A stretch of DNA of 64,000 bases from Halorussus salinisoli (GCA_005239435.1 SZNP01000006.1:301080-365079), one strand, 5' to 3'; shown: positions 1-7,803, counted from the first letter of the stretch. The notes: generated by a model from the letters alone, not told the origin. Program-made: numbers and translations.

Positions 1-161
1 GTGGCGGTACCGCCACTACCGCCGCCGAAGCCCCCGATACACCCCGCGGTCATCCCGAGGGCACCTGCGGCACCCGTCGCCTTGAGGAACGTCCGGCGGT
101 CGCTGCCGCGTCCGTTCGTCGTCTCCGATTCGCCACTGCTGCCGTCCCAGCTCTTGGGCAT
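1..161 (-). CDS. Tat-exported lipoprotein, probable ABC substrate-binding protein (partial)
   Basis: Only the first 53 codons are in the window; the gene runs off the left edge. The N-terminus has a twin-arginine motif (DRRTFLK, about residues 26-32), a short hydrophobic stretch and a lipobox ending in TAGC, followed by a glycine-rich linker. This is the standard signal of haloarchaeal lipoproteins exported folded by Tat and lipid-anchored outside the membrane. It diverges from an importer-type ABC ATPase 178 bp away, so the likely role is the solute-binding subunit of that importer. The permease genes are not downstream of the ATPase, so they presumably lie beyond the left edge behind this gene. 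The substrate cannot be judged from this fragment. Signal and lipobox are seen; the transporter role is inferred from context. Confidence 0.75.
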   Translation of the reverse strand, partial: MPKSWDGSSGESETTNGRGSDRRTFLKATGAAGALGMTAGCIGGFGGGSGGTA

Positions 162-242
162 GCCATATCACCACATAGAGCCGCACCTTAGTTCTTACCC
201 ACAAATCCATACATTTTGATGACATTACGCCGGCAGTTTGGA

Positions 243-260
243 GGAAATATGAAAATTTCC
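243..260. promoter_or_regulatory. Inverted repeat between divergent ABC genes
   Basis: GGAAAT and ATTTCC flank six bases. With one bulged base the match extends to GAG/CTC on the outside. It sits midway in the 178-bp divergent spacer between the binding-protein and ATPase genes. TATA-like boxes lie on either side (minus strand near 186-193, plus strand near 310-317). This is a plausible operator for a regulator controlling both genes, but no regulator gene is visible nearby. Confidence 0.3.
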
Positions 261-339
261 CTCAGTTCTTGTAGAATACTTACCGTAATGGCTGACCGTT
301 CCGAAACAGTTTATGCGGAGTAGTGTGCTACGGTGAGGT

Positions 340-1413
340 ATGGCAACGAGTGTCGATGGGCTGATACACCTCGACGGTGTTCGCAAAGAGTTCGGCGACG
401 TGACCGCCGTCGAGGAGGTAGACCTGCTGGTGAACGAAGGCGAGTTCTTCTCGCTGGTCGGGCCGTCGGGGTGTGGCAAGACGACCACGCTCCGGATGAT
501 AAGCGGGTTCGAGACCCCGACGAGGGGGTCGGTCCACATCGACGGACGAGACATGGCGGGCGTGCCGCCGGACGCCCGAGACACCAACCTCGTCTTCCAG
601 CATCACTCGTTGTTCCCGCACATGACCGTCGGCGAGAACGTCGCTTACGGTCTCGAAAAATCCGGCGTCGAGAAGTCCAGGCGCGAGCAGTACGTCACGG
701 AGTACCTCGAACTCGTCGACCTCGACGGCTACGAGGACCGCAACCCCGACGACCTCTCCGGCGGTCAGCAACAGCGGGTCGCTCTCGCGCGGGCTCTGGT
801 CAACGAGCCCAGCGTCCTGCTGTTCGACGAACCCCTGTCGAGTCTCGACCGCAAACTCCGCAAGCAGATGCAGGTCGAACTGCGCGAGATCCACGAGAAG
901 ACGCAGGGCGCCTTCTTCTACGTCACTCACGACCAGGAGGTCGCCATGACCCTCTCGGACCGCCTCGCCGTCATGAACGAGGGTCGCATCGAACAGGTCG
1001 GCACGCCCGAGGAGATATATCGGGAACCCGCCAGCGAGTTCGTCGCGGACTTCATCGGCGACACCAACCTGCTCGACGGCCGGGCGACCGGGCAGAACGG
1101 ACAGACCACCGTCGAAATCGGCGGCGAAGCGGGCTTCTCGTTCACCGCCGCCGAGAGCGTGAACGACGGCGACGTGACAGTCTCCATCCGGCCGGAGGAC
1201 TTCCGACTCGCCGAGAACGGCGACGCGACGTTCGAGGGCGAAGTGATCGAACGCTACTTCCAGGGCGACCAGACCAACTACGTCGTGGACGCGGGGGCCG
1301 ACGGTCTCTCGGACGTGCAGGTCGTCATGCAGGGCCGCAACAGTCCCGTCTCGCCGGGCGAGCGCGCGGCGTTCGCCATCGATGACGACGCACCGGTCGT
1401 CTTCGAGAAGTAG
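340..1413 (+). CDS. ABC transporter ATP-binding protein (PotA/FbpC-like)
   Basis: This is a 357-residue importer ATPase that powers solute uptake at the cytoplasmic face. Walker A is GPSGCGKTT (residues 41-49), the Q-loop glutamine is near 87, the signature is LSGGQ (139-143), Walker B is LLFDEP (160-165) and the H-loop histidine is near 197. A C-terminal TOBE region carries the SIRPED motif typical of polyamine, iron(III) and sugar importers. The Q-loop surroundings (LFPHMTVGENVAYGL) resemble PotA and FbpC, but the substrate is not settled. The ATG at 340 follows a GGTGAGGT stretch. It diverges from a Tat lipoprotein that is probably its binding protein. No permease follows; the next gene is the unrelated ilvE. 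Confidence 0.88.
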   Translation: MATSVDGLIHLDGVRKEFGDVTAVEEVDLLVNEGEFFSLVGPSGCGKTTTLRMISGFETPTRGSVHIDGRDMAGVPPDARDTNLVFQHHSLFPHMTVGENVAYGLEKSGVEKSRREQYVTEYLELVDLDGYEDRNPDDLSGGQQQRVALARALVNEPSVLLFDEPLSSLDRKLRKQMQVELREIHEKTQGAFFYVTHDQEVAMTLSDRLAVMNEGRIEQVGTPEEIYREPASEFVADFIGDTNLLDGRATGQNGQTTVEIGGEAGFSFTAAESVNDGDVTVSIRPEDFRLAENGDATFEGEVIERYFQGDQTNYVVDAGADGLSDVQVVMQGRNSPVSPGERAAFAIDDDAPVVFEK

Positions 1414-1513
1414 TGGCGTAGTGTGGCCGCCGGTCACCTCCGTCTCGATTCCGGTAATCGTCCGTGACGAACCGTGAAGACTCTTAAAGGAGGCCTTCGA
1501 TTGTACTGCACGT

Positions 1514-2449
1514 ATGAGCTTCGACGAGATGGACGTGGACACGATCTGGATGGACGGCGAGTTCGTCGACTGGGACGAGGCACAGATTCACGTCCTCACG
1601 CACGGCCTGCACTACGGAAGCGGCGTCTTCGAGGGCGTCCGCTGTTACGACACCGAGAACGGACCGGCGATCTTCCGGTGGGAAGAGCACCTGGAGCGAC
1701 TGTACGACTCCTGCAAGCCCTACGACCTCGAAATCGACCACGAACCCGAGGAACTCACCGAGGCCACCAAGCGACTCATCCGCGAACAGGACCTGGCGTC
1801 GTGCTACGTCCGACCCATCGCGTTCTACGGCTACGAGAGTCTCGGCGTGAGTCCGGGCGACTGCCCGACTCGAACCGCCATCGCGGCGTGGCCGTGGGGC
1901 GCGTACCTCGGCGACGAGGCGCTCGAAAACGGCGTCGAAGTGATGGTGTCGTCGTGGCGCAAGCACGCCTCCAGCCAGATTCCGACCAACGCCAAGACCA
2001 CCGGCCTGTACGTCAACAGCATGCTCGCAGGCGAGGAGGCGCGTCGGAACGGGTTCGCCGAGGCCATCGTCCTCAACAAGGAGGGTAACGTCGCCGAAGG
2101 GCCGGGCGAGAACCTCTTCATGGTCAAGGACGGCGAACTCTTCACCCCCGGGCTCGCCGAGAGCATCCTCGACGGCATCACCCGCGACTCGGTCATCACC
2201 CTGGCCGAGGAGATGGGCTACACCGTCCACGACCAGGCGACCATCTCGCGCGGCGAACTCAACACCGCCGACGAACTGTTCTTCACCGGGTCTGCCGCGG
2301 AGGTCACGCCCATCCGGCAGGTTGACAACGTCGAAATCGGAAACGGCGGCCGCGGCCCCGTCACCGAGGAGATTCAGTCGCGGTTCTTCGACGTGGTGAA
2401 CCGCCGCACCGACGACTACGAAGAGTGGTTCGAGTACGTCGAAGAGTAG
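1514..2449 (+). CDS. ilvE: Branched-chain amino-acid aminotransferase
   Basis: This fold-type IV PLP aminotransferase interconverts leucine, isoleucine and valine with their 2-oxoacids, using glutamate/2-oxoglutarate. Its 311 residues match the family length. The family N-terminal block LHYGSGVFEGVR (about 32-43) is present. The PLP lysine is K161 in the NAKTTGLYVNS block. The glycine-rich cofactor-phosphate region EGPGENLF and the ITRDSV block follow. A TATA-like TCTTAAAG lies about 25-30 bp before the ATG, suggesting a short leader and its own promoter. It is not in an operon with its neighbours. Two threonine ammonia-lyases elsewhere in the window feed the isoleucine branch this enzyme completes. 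Confidence 0.93.
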   Translation: MSFDEMDVDTIWMDGEFVDWDEAQIHVLTHGLHYGSGVFEGVRCYDTENGPAIFRWEEHLERLYDSCKPYDLEIDHEPEELTEATKRLIREQDLASCYVRPIAFYGYESLGVSPGDCPTRTAIAAWPWGAYLGDEALENGVEVMVSSWRKHASSQIPTNAKTTGLYVNSMLAGEEARRNGFAEAIVLNKEGNVAEGPGENLFMVKDGELFTPGLAESILDGITRDSVITLAEEMGYTVHDQATISRGELNTADELFFTGSAAEVTPIRQVDNVEIGNGGRGPVTEEIQSRFFDVVNRRTDDYEEWFEYVEE

Positions 2450-2489
2450 AAACCCGTACCGACCGTTCGTAGTCCGACCCGCGGTCGGT

Positions 2490-3098
2490 TCACTGCGGCG
2501 GTGGCGACTGCGTCTCTTTTTCGTCCTGCACGTCGATGGGAATCCCGGCCTCGCTCGTCTCGCCGAATCCGGCACTGAGGACGCGGGTCAGCGCGTCCTC
2601 GACGCTCTCGTCGGTCTCCTCGAACCGACTCGGTTCCACCTCGACGACGAAGCCGGTGGTGATGTTCGGTGCGGTCGGGAGGAAGAGGAGTTCGCGGCCG
2701 TCTTCGGTCGTCTTGCCCGTCTTGAACGCGGTCATACGCATCCCCTCCCAGGTCTCCAGTTTGACCGGGGCCTGTAGGTCGGTCGAGTCCGAGAGCGCCG
2801 TCTCGGCCGCCATCTTCGAGGCGTTGTAGACCACCCGGAGACCCGGGAGTCGATTCATCATGCCGTCGATGCCGCCCTCCACGAGCGACCCGACCGCGGT
2901 CCGCATCATGTAGCCGACGCTGAGGACGAGCATCGTGAACACCACGATAGTCAGGACGACCCTGTACACCGGGTCCGCCACGCCCGGAATCGGAATCCTG
3001 GCTATCTGCTTGAACATCCAGTGAACGATGTAGAGCGTGACGAGTATCGGAAGGAGGACGATGAGGCCGCTGGCCGCATCCCGTTTCCACGAGGACAT
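2490..3098 (-). CDS. DUF502 family membrane protein
   Basis: This is a 202-residue protein with two N-terminal membrane helices, roughly residues 9-30 (GLIVLLPILVTLYIVHWMF) and 46-65. A soluble domain follows with the family motifs PGLRVVYNASK and a PNITTGFVVEV-like strand. An acidic tail is rich in prolines and glutamates. The pattern of two helices and a conserved cytoplasmic beta-rich domain fits DUF502, whose function is unknown. It is convergent with ilvE and stands alone. The ATG at 3098 gives the helix pair directly after a short basic start, which supports it. Confidence 0.8.
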   Translation of the reverse strand: MSSWKRDAASGLIVLLPILVTLYIVHWMFKQIARIPIPGVADPVYRVVLTIVVFTMLVLSVGYMMRTAVGSLVEGGIDGMMNRLPGLRVVYNASKMAAETALSDSTDLQAPVKLETWEGMRMTAFKTGKTTEDGRELLFLPTAPNITTGFVVEVEPSRFEETDESVEDALTRVLSAGFGETSEAGIPIDVQDEKETQSPPPQ

Positions 3099-3186
3099 TT
3101 GTCGGGAGTATCCGACCGCAGGTCCATAAACTAGGTGTTATCCGACGAGCGCTGCCGCGAGCGCGTTTGCGTGGCGGGGGCGAGAA

Positions 3187-3302
3187 CCCTCACCGACCGA
3201 GAACGCACGTCCGCCGAAGGCCCTCACCGACCGAGAACGCACGTCCGCCGAAGGCCCTCACCGACCGAGAACGCACGTCCGCCGAAGGCCCTCACCGACC
3301 GA
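3187..3302. repeat. 34-bp tandem repeat, 3.4 copies
   Basis: Three identical 34-bp units occupy 3187-3220, 3221-3254 and 3255-3288. A fourth partial copy (3289-3302) runs into the 3' end of the proline dehydrogenase gene. Read on the minus strand, each unit repeats the last codons and stop of that gene (GTCGGTGA) followed by a fixed downstream segment. The array therefore looks like local amplification starting at the gene end. There are no spacers, so it is not a CRISPR. It fills most of the spacer towards the DUF502 gene. Confidence 0.9.
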
Positions 3303-4128
3303 CGACGGCCCGGAGCGCGAACAGCAGGTTCTCCTTGCGCTCCATCGCGCGCCGGTAGAAGTACGAGAGCCACTTGTCGCCGTAGGGGACGTACTGCCAG
3401 ACCTCGTACTCCTCGGCGAGGTCGTACTGGGCGTCCTCGCGCACGCCCATCAGCATCTGCACCTCGAAGTCGGTGCCGTACTCGTCGTGGAGGTCCTCGG
3501 CGTACGAAATCATCTCCGGGTCGTGGCTTCCGACCGCGATACCCCCGTCGAACTGCTGGAACATGTACTCGAGCTGCTCCTTGTAGGCGGCGTTGACCGC
3601 CGACTTCTCCTTGAGTGCGACCTCTGCGGGCGGGTCGTAGGCACCCTTGACGAGTCGGACCTTCCCGGGGAGGTCGGCGAGGCGTTCGAGGTCCTCGTCG
3701 GTTCGCTTGAGGTTCGCCTGCACGCAGACGCCGACCCCGCCTTCGTGTTTTCGGGCGAGTTTCTCGAAGATGTCGAGGGTGGCGTCGGTCGTGTCGTGGT
3801 CCTCCATGTCGATCCAGACGAACACGTCGTGGTCGGCGGCGTAGTCGGCGATGCGCTCGACGTTCTCGTGGAACACCTCCACCCCCACGTCGAGACCGAC
3901 CTGCGAGGGCTTGACCGAGATGCAGGCGTCGGCGTCCGCGCTCTCGATGTCCTCCACCAGTCGGAGGTACGCCTCGGCGTCCTCGTCGGCGGGTCCGCGG
4001 GCGTCGTAGTGTTCGCCCAGGAGGTTCAGGATGGCCTTCACGTTCCGGTCGTTCAACTCCCGGGCGTGGTCGATGGCTTCGGCCGGTGACTCTCCGGCGA
4101 CGAACTTGCTCGCGATGGGAGGTATCAT
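3292..4128 (-). CDS. putB: Proline dehydrogenase
   Basis: This 278-residue FAD-dependent beta/alpha-barrel enzyme oxidises proline to pyrroline-5-carboxylate, the first step of proline catabolism. Diagnostic pieces are the strand and helix block VFVWIDMEDHD, the VRLVKGAYDPP motif (K and Y/D near the flavin) and the C-terminal YFYRRAMERKEN helix. Its paired arginines match the substrate-carboxylate arginines of PutA. No P5C dehydrogenase is nearby. A minus-strand TATA box (TTTATAAG, 4153-4160) lies about 25 bp before the ATG, so the mRNA is probably leaderless. The stop codon lies inside the final partial unit of a 34-bp tandem repeat, so the 3' untranslated region is repetitive. Confidence 0.92.
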   Translation of the reverse strand: MIPPIASKFVAGESPAEAIDHARELNDRNVKAILNLLGEHYDARGPADEDAEAYLRLVEDIESADADACISVKPSQVGLDVGVEVFHENVERIADYAADHDVFVWIDMEDHDTTDATLDIFEKLARKHEGGVGVCVQANLKRTDEDLERLADLPGKVRLVKGAYDPPAEVALKEKSAVNAAYKEQLEYMFQQFDGGIAVGSHDPEMISYAEDLHDEYGTDFEVQMLMGVREDAQYDLAEEYEVWQYVPYGDKWLSYFYRRAMERKENLLFALRAVVGR

Positions 4129-4501
4129 GGTCGGGTCTTTGCATCCGCCCGTCTTATAAAGTGGGCATCCGAGATACTGTCGGCGGAGCGGTTCGACCGC
4201 GAAACCGCGTTTTGGAACGACAGGTGCGTGGGCGGGGAGAGCGAAGGGAGGCGGGCGAAAGTGAGAATTGGCTGCTCGAAAGTCGCCACTAGCTGAGTGA
4301 CTGCCGCCGAAGGTTTAGCTTAATTCGGAGTGTTCAGGACGCCGACGAGAGATGCGACGGATGCCGTATCTGAGGCGACAAGAGTGCAACGCGGGCGGTA
4401 ACGGACTTTTTACGACGAAAACGGTCGCGGTGGTTTTCCGCGTCGCGCGGCGTAGATGTACCCGCATCGTTCGCGAACCAGCGTTTATTCGAGAGGTTAC
4501 C
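4129..4501. other. Intergenic stretch, 373 bp
   Basis: This spacer lies between the divergent proline dehydrogenase gene and the small paralogue pair. It holds the minus-strand TATA box of the former (4153-4160). Near the right end is a TTTATT-like element and a GAGGT Shine-Dalgarno-like stretch just before the ATG at 4502. No convincing coding sequence, RNA or repeat is visible. Confidence 0.6.
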
Positions 4502-4867
4502 ATGACAGAGAGTGCTAACTCGAACATCGTTTCTGACGGAGCGACGGCACTGCAGGACGCAGGTGCCGGAGGAGAGGGGTACATGTTCAACAACCAGTTC
4601 CAGCCGGGAGCGCAGTTCGTCGTCGTCACACCGTCACTCGACTGGGCACCGCAAGGAGCAGGCGAGGGGCAGTTCGGCACCTCGTTCAACACGCGCATCG
4701 TCCAGTACGTCGGCGCGGCCAACCAGTTCGCCTTCCTGTTCCCGTACGAGGACGCCGAAGTGTCGGAGGGACAGCGATACACGCTCGGCGGCGACTGGGA
4801 GGACATCGAGGAGCAGACGGACGGCGACGGGGTGAACTTCGTCAACGTCACGTTCAACCCGGCGTAG
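4502..4867 (+). CDS. Small uncharacterised protein, paralogue of the next gene, no signal peptide
   Basis: I do not recognise the family of this 121-residue protein. It aligns end to end with the mature part of the following gene. The shared pattern is NxQFxxGAxFxV, then a tryptophan-alanine-proline turn, TRI/VxxY, LF-P, EGQxYxxG, and a closing VxVxF-P strand. That suggests one compact beta-rich domain of about 100 residues. Unlike its partner it has no Tat or Sec signal, only a polar N-terminus. The ATG at 4502 is preferred over earlier in-frame starts because GAGGT precedes it by a few bases and the upstream segment is arginine-rich and non-conserved. The gap to the paralogue is only 36 bp, so the two are probably co-transcribed. 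Confidence 0.7.
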   Translation: MTESANSNIVSDGATALQDAGAGGEGYMFNNQFQPGAQFVVVTPSLDWAPQGAGEGQFGTSFNTRIVQYVGAANQFAFLFPYEDAEVSEGQRYTLGGDWEDIEEQTDGDGVNFVNVTFNPA

Positions 4868-4903
4868 CGTCGCAGAACGACTTCGGCCACTACGACACAC
4901 ATC

Positions 4904-5449
4904 ATGACAGACGACACGAACACGCTCGAACGACTCATCGGGGAATCGTCGAGACGAACGTTCATGAAGGGGAGCGCCCTCGCCTCCGGCGGACTGGCGC
5001 TGAGCCTTTCCGGGTTCGGCGGCGTCGCGGCTCAGGACGGCGACGCCACTCGGGGCGTGATGCTCAACAGCCAGTTCTCCGCCGGTGCGCGTTTCACCGT
5101 CGCTTCCGACGCTCTCGGCTGGGCACCCGTCCAGACCGACGCGCAGGGCAACCAACTCGACACGCGGGTGATCAACTATCGGTACTCGCAGGGTGCGTAC
5201 GCGATGTTGTTCGTCCCGCAGAACGCTAACTTACAGGAGGGCCAGACGTACGAGTTCGGGACGGGAACGCAGGGGTTCGACGTCGACGTGGACGGTCTCG
5301 ACGAGGACCTCGTGTTCGACGACGAGGCGGAACTGGGACTGGTCGGCGTGCAGTTCACTCCGGTCCAGCAGGCGACGACCCAGGGCGGCAATCAGACCGC
5401 GGGGAACCAGACGGCGACGAACCAGACGGCGGGCGACGACGGAACCTGA
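4904..5449 (+). CDS. Tat-exported small protein, paralogue of the preceding gene
   Basis: This 181-residue protein has a clear twin-arginine signal (SSRRTFMKG, about residues 16-24), a hydrophobic stretch and an AQA-like cleavage region near 45. The mature domain matches the preceding gene (NSQFSAGARFTV, LGWAP, TRVINY, LFVPQ, EGQTYEFG, VGVQFTP). The C-terminus is a low-complexity tail with repeated NQT sequons, which are potential N-glycosylation sites consistent with an exported location. It lacks a lipobox cysteine, so it is probably secreted or envelope-associated rather than lipid-anchored. Its function is unknown. The pair looks like a duplication in which one copy is exported and the other stays in the cytoplasm. 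Confidence 0.75.
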   Translation: MTDDTNTLERLIGESSRRTFMKGSALASGGLALSLSGFGGVAAQDGDATRGVMLNSQFSAGARFTVASDALGWAPVQTDAQGNQLDTRVINYRYSQGAYAMLFVPQNANLQEGQTYEFGTGTQGFDVDVDGLDEDLVFDDEAELGLVGVQFTPVQQATTQGGNQTAGNQTATNQTAGDDGT

Positions 5450-5497
5450 CTAGTCCGGGTCGATCCGCGTCCGAAAGCTCGTTTTTTCGAAGCCGTC

Positions 5498-6010
5498 TCA
5501 ACCCGGGCCGTATCGGAACGCGAGCGTCTGAGCGACGAATCCCGCGACCAGTAGCACAGCGTTCCGAACCGGAGCCCCCAGCGGAACGACCTCGACGGAG
5601 AGCTTTCGGTCGAAGACCGGCCAGAACGGACTCACCGGTTGCGTGCCGGGGAGCAGAACGAGGACGTCGGCGACGACGTGACTGGCGACGCCGAGAAACG
5701 CGCCAGCGGTGGCCCACGTGAACACCTGCTTCGGGGTCAAGTTCGACCAGCGAGACGTCGCCGACGAGGCGACGTACGCCCAGAAGGCCGCGGCACCGAC
5801 CGCCCCGACCGCGATTCCGGCGACGACCGCGAACAGGAACGTGTGCGTCACTCCGTGGTGAGTCACGACCGGGAGGTGTTTGTCGAGGTCCGGGAGGACG
5901 GCGGTGAGCAGGACGAACGACGAGAACACCGTTCCGGTCTTCCGACCCAGGAAGAACGCGAACGGGGCGGCGAGTATCAGCGCGACGCCGTAGTGGCCGG
6001 TGGGGTACAT
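5498..6010 (-). CDS. DUF457/YdjM-type membrane-bound metal-dependent hydrolase-like protein
   Basis: This 170-residue integral membrane protein has about four helices. The conserved polar residues of the YdjM/DUF457 family sit at helix ends: PDLDKH (about 41-46), HHGVTHT (about 51-57) and HVVADVL. These His/Asp motifs are thought to bind metal, and the family is annotated as putative membrane hydrolases without a proven reaction. The gene is convergent with the Tat-exported paralogue and shares no operon with it. The ATG at 6010 places MYPTGHYG at the N-terminus, the usual family start. Confidence 0.75.
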   Translation of the reverse strand: MYPTGHYGVALILAAPFAFFLGRKTGTVFSSFVLLTAVLPDLDKHLPVVTHHGVTHTFLFAVVAGIAVGAVGAAAFWAYVASSATSRWSNLTPKQVFTWATAGAFLGVASHVVADVLVLLPGTQPVSPFWPVFDRKLSVEVVPLGAPVRNAVLLVAGFVAQTLAFRYGPG

Positions 6011-6070
6011 AGCGCGAACGACTCGCCACGGGCTACGCCACAGAGAGGGGTAACAGTTGTCGCCGGCGGG

Positions 6071-6253
6071 TCAAGAGGAGCGCAGGACGCCGAGTCGATG
6101 GTACCCCCACGCCATCAGTCCGAGTCCCGCGACGACCCCGATTCCGAGGACGACGACGGGGAGCGTTCGTCCGGGTAGCGGCCCGTGAAGCGGGTCGAAG
6201 GCCAACTGCCAGAGGCAGTAGGCGAAGACGGTCGTTCCCACGAGGACTGCCAT
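6071..6253 (-). CDS. Small two-helix membrane protein
   Basis: This is a 60-residue protein with two predicted membrane helices, MAVLVGTTVFAYCLWQLAF and a glycine-rich second helix before a short basic end. I do not recognise a named family. An earlier in-frame GTG at 6298 would add 15 charged residues. The ATG at 6253 was chosen because the only AT-rich promoter-like stretch (about 6299-6306) would leave no room for a leader before 6298. It lies between a DUF457 gene on the same strand and carS on the other. Confidence 0.5.
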   Translation of the reverse strand: MAVLVGTTVFAYCLWQLAFDPLHGPLPGRTLPVVVLGIGVVAGLGLMAWGYHRLGVLRSS

Positions 6254-6368
6254 CGGTTCGAGTTCCCGAACCACGGGTTCGGTACGCGACCGACGCACCT
6301 AATACTTCGACACTCCGAGCGAGAGCGAATCTCCGGTTCTTAAGGGTCGTCGGTTCGCGTGTCGTCAC

Positions 6369-6914
6369 ATGGGTGTCTACGAGATAGTCGTAATCGCGTT
6401 GTGGGCGATGTTGCCCGCGTACGTCCCGAACAACGCCGCGGTGCTGGCGGGCGGCGGTCGGCCCATCGACGGCGGGCGGACGTGGAACGGGCGACGACTC
6501 CTCGGCGACGGCAAGACGTGGCGGGGCACCGCGGTCGGCATCCTCGTTGGCGCGGCGCTGGCGCTGGCGCTCAACGCCGTCGAACCGACCGCTTCGGACC
6601 TGTTCGGGGTCGGCCTGCCGACGTTCCCGCTCGCGGTGATGGTCGCGCTCCCCACGGGCGCCATGGCCGGCGACATCGCGGCCTCGTTTCTGAAGCGCCG
6701 GACCGGTCGCCAGCGCGGCGCGGCGTTCCCCGGACTCGACCAACTCGACTTCGTCGTCTTCTCGCTGCTGCTGGCGTTTCTGGCCGACCCCAACTGGTTC
6801 GGCGACGTGTTCACCGTGCCGGTGCTGGTGGCCGTCGTCGTGGCGACGCCGCTCCTGCATCTGGTGACGAACGGCATCGCCTACGCCCTCGGGTTGAAAG
6901 ACGAGCCCTGGTGA
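6369..6914 (+). CDS. carS: CDP-archaeol synthase
   Basis: This 181-residue membrane enzyme transfers CMP from CTP to unsaturated archaetidic acid, making CDP-archaeol, the branch-point precursor of archaeal phospholipids. Family hallmarks are PAYVPNNAAVLAGGG and PIDGG at the first helix/loop, the LGDGKTWRG motif (about residues 55-63) and DxxASFLKRR. About four to five hydrophobic segments match CarS/DUF46. The ATG at 6369 follows a GGGTCGTC spacer with a TTCTTAAGG TATA-like element about 30 bp upstream. A strong hairpin (6932-6964) follows the stop and probably marks the transcript end. Confidence 0.93.
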   Translation: MGVYEIVVIALWAMLPAYVPNNAAVLAGGGRPIDGGRTWNGRRLLGDGKTWRGTAVGILVGAALALALNAVEPTASDLFGVGLPTFPLAVMVALPTGAMAGDIAASFLKRRTGRQRGAAFPGLDQLDFVVFSLLLAFLADPNWFGDVFTVPVLVAVVVATPLLHLVTNGIAYALGLKDEPW

Positions 6915-6931
6915 ACAGCGACCGTTTTCTT

Positions 6932-6964
6932 GCGAGCGCAGTCGCCGTCGGCGACTGCGCTCGC
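6932..6964 (+). terminator. 15-bp stem-loop after carS
   Basis: There is a perfect 15-bp inverted repeat (6932-6946 with 6950-6964) around a 3-base loop, 17 bp after the carS stop. It lacks a following T-run, so it may be an RNA-stabilising or processing hairpin rather than a simple intrinsic terminator. Two further imperfect palindromes follow (about 6999-7033 and 7047-7086). Confidence 0.5.
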
Positions 6965-7253
6965 TATGAGGCTCGACCGAAAAGCCGTCGTCACCCCCTC
7001 AGCCTCGCGCCGACGGCGCGAGGCCGAGAGGGTTCCTCGGCCGGCGCGTTCGCTCGCTGCGTCCTCGGCGCAAAGCGCCGAAGGCTCGGAGGACCTCCGG
7101 CGCTCGTTCGCTCGCGGTGAACTGCTGTAGCGAACCCTGACCGCACCACTAAATAGCACTGTAGCGAGGATTAATGAGTTTCTGCCTGTGTCTAAGGGAT
7201 ATATTTGTTTTCTAAAGAAATGTATAGTCATGCGAGAAACGCGACCGGGTCGC
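6965..7253. other. Palindrome-rich intergenic region
   Basis: This stretch between carS and the DoxX gene has several G+C-rich near-palindromes. Examples are the segment built on GCCTCGCGCC/GGCGCGAGGC and one built on GGCGC/GCGCC. Near its right end is an AT-rich patch (about 7190-7220) with TATATTTG. Because the palindromes read alike on both strands, spurious open frames occur on both. I see no supportable gene. Confidence 0.5.
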
Positions 7254-7664
7254 TCAGGTGCCGAGCGCGAACGGCCACGACCCGCCGCTGACCGCCAGCA
7301 GAACCAGCGCACCGCCGACCAGCGCGACGTTCTTCAGGAAGTCGGTCATCTCCTGCTGTTGCCGTTCGGGGTCCTCGACCGACCAGAAGTCGTGGAACAT
7401 CGGCGTCGCGACGACGAGGAACGCGACGAGCGCGGCCGCGCCGACGAGCGGAAACACTCCGAGGACGATGGACGCGCCGCCGAGAACGAGCAGGCCGCCC
7501 GAGGCGTACACCGAGAGCGTGGGGGCAGGCGCACCCTTCGCCTCGGCGTAGCCCGCCATCTGGTCGGCTTGCAGGAAGTGGTTGAGGCCCATGAACGCGA
7601 GGACGCCGCCGAACAGCACCCGACCGACCAGAAACGCGACGGAACTGATAGTTTCGACCGCCAT
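7254..7664 (-). CDS. DoxX family membrane protein
   Basis: This 136-residue four-helix membrane protein is of the DoxX/DoxD type. Features are the first helix with FLVGRVLFGGVLAFMGLNHF, a GxPxP-type turn after the first loop (KGAPAP), glycine-rich second and third helices and a conserved PMFHDFW segment. Family members include thiosulfate:quinone oxidoreductase subunits and redox-stress-linked membrane proteins; the exact role here is unknown. The ATG at 7664 puts the first helix close to the start. Longer upstream readings add an unlikely Arg/Ser-rich leader. It is divergent from an HxlR-type regulator that probably controls it. Confidence 0.8.
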   Translation of the reverse strand: MAVETISSVAFLVGRVLFGGVLAFMGLNHFLQADQMAGYAEAKGAPAPTLSVYASGGLLVLGGASIVLGVFPLVGAAALVAFLVVATPMFHDFWSVEDPERQQQEMTDFLKNVALVGGALVLLAVSGGSWPFALGT

Positions 7665-7740
7665 CAGGCAGTCACCCCCGCGAGAAGGGTAATCGTCGCA
7701 CGACTCCGCACTGGAGCTTCGATAGTTGGTTTCATCACGT

Positions 7741-7766
7741 AACCTACTTCGCATCGGAACCTATTT
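7741..7766. promoter_or_regulatory. Direct repeat in the DoxX/HxlR divergent promoter
   Basis: Two near-identical 9-mers, AACCTACTT (7741-7749) and AACCTATTT (7758-7766), lie 17 bp apart in the 139-bp divergent spacer. They are upstream of the HxlR start at 7804. The position suits an operator for the HxlR dimer acting on both genes. HxlR sites are more often inverted, so this is tentative. Confidence 0.3.
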
Positions 7767-7803
7767 GTGTATTTGGCGACAATACAGTCAGTAGCTATCA
7801 CCA

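Noticed and set aside
3187..3302. Possible CRISPR array (34-bp repeats)
   Set aside because: The units are directly adjacent with no spacers, and they repeat the end of the neighbouring gene. No cas gene is in the window.
6881..7312. Possible protein-coding frames on both strands behind carS
   Set aside because: The frames exist because the region is palindromic. The same Ser/Arg-rich peptide appears on both strands.
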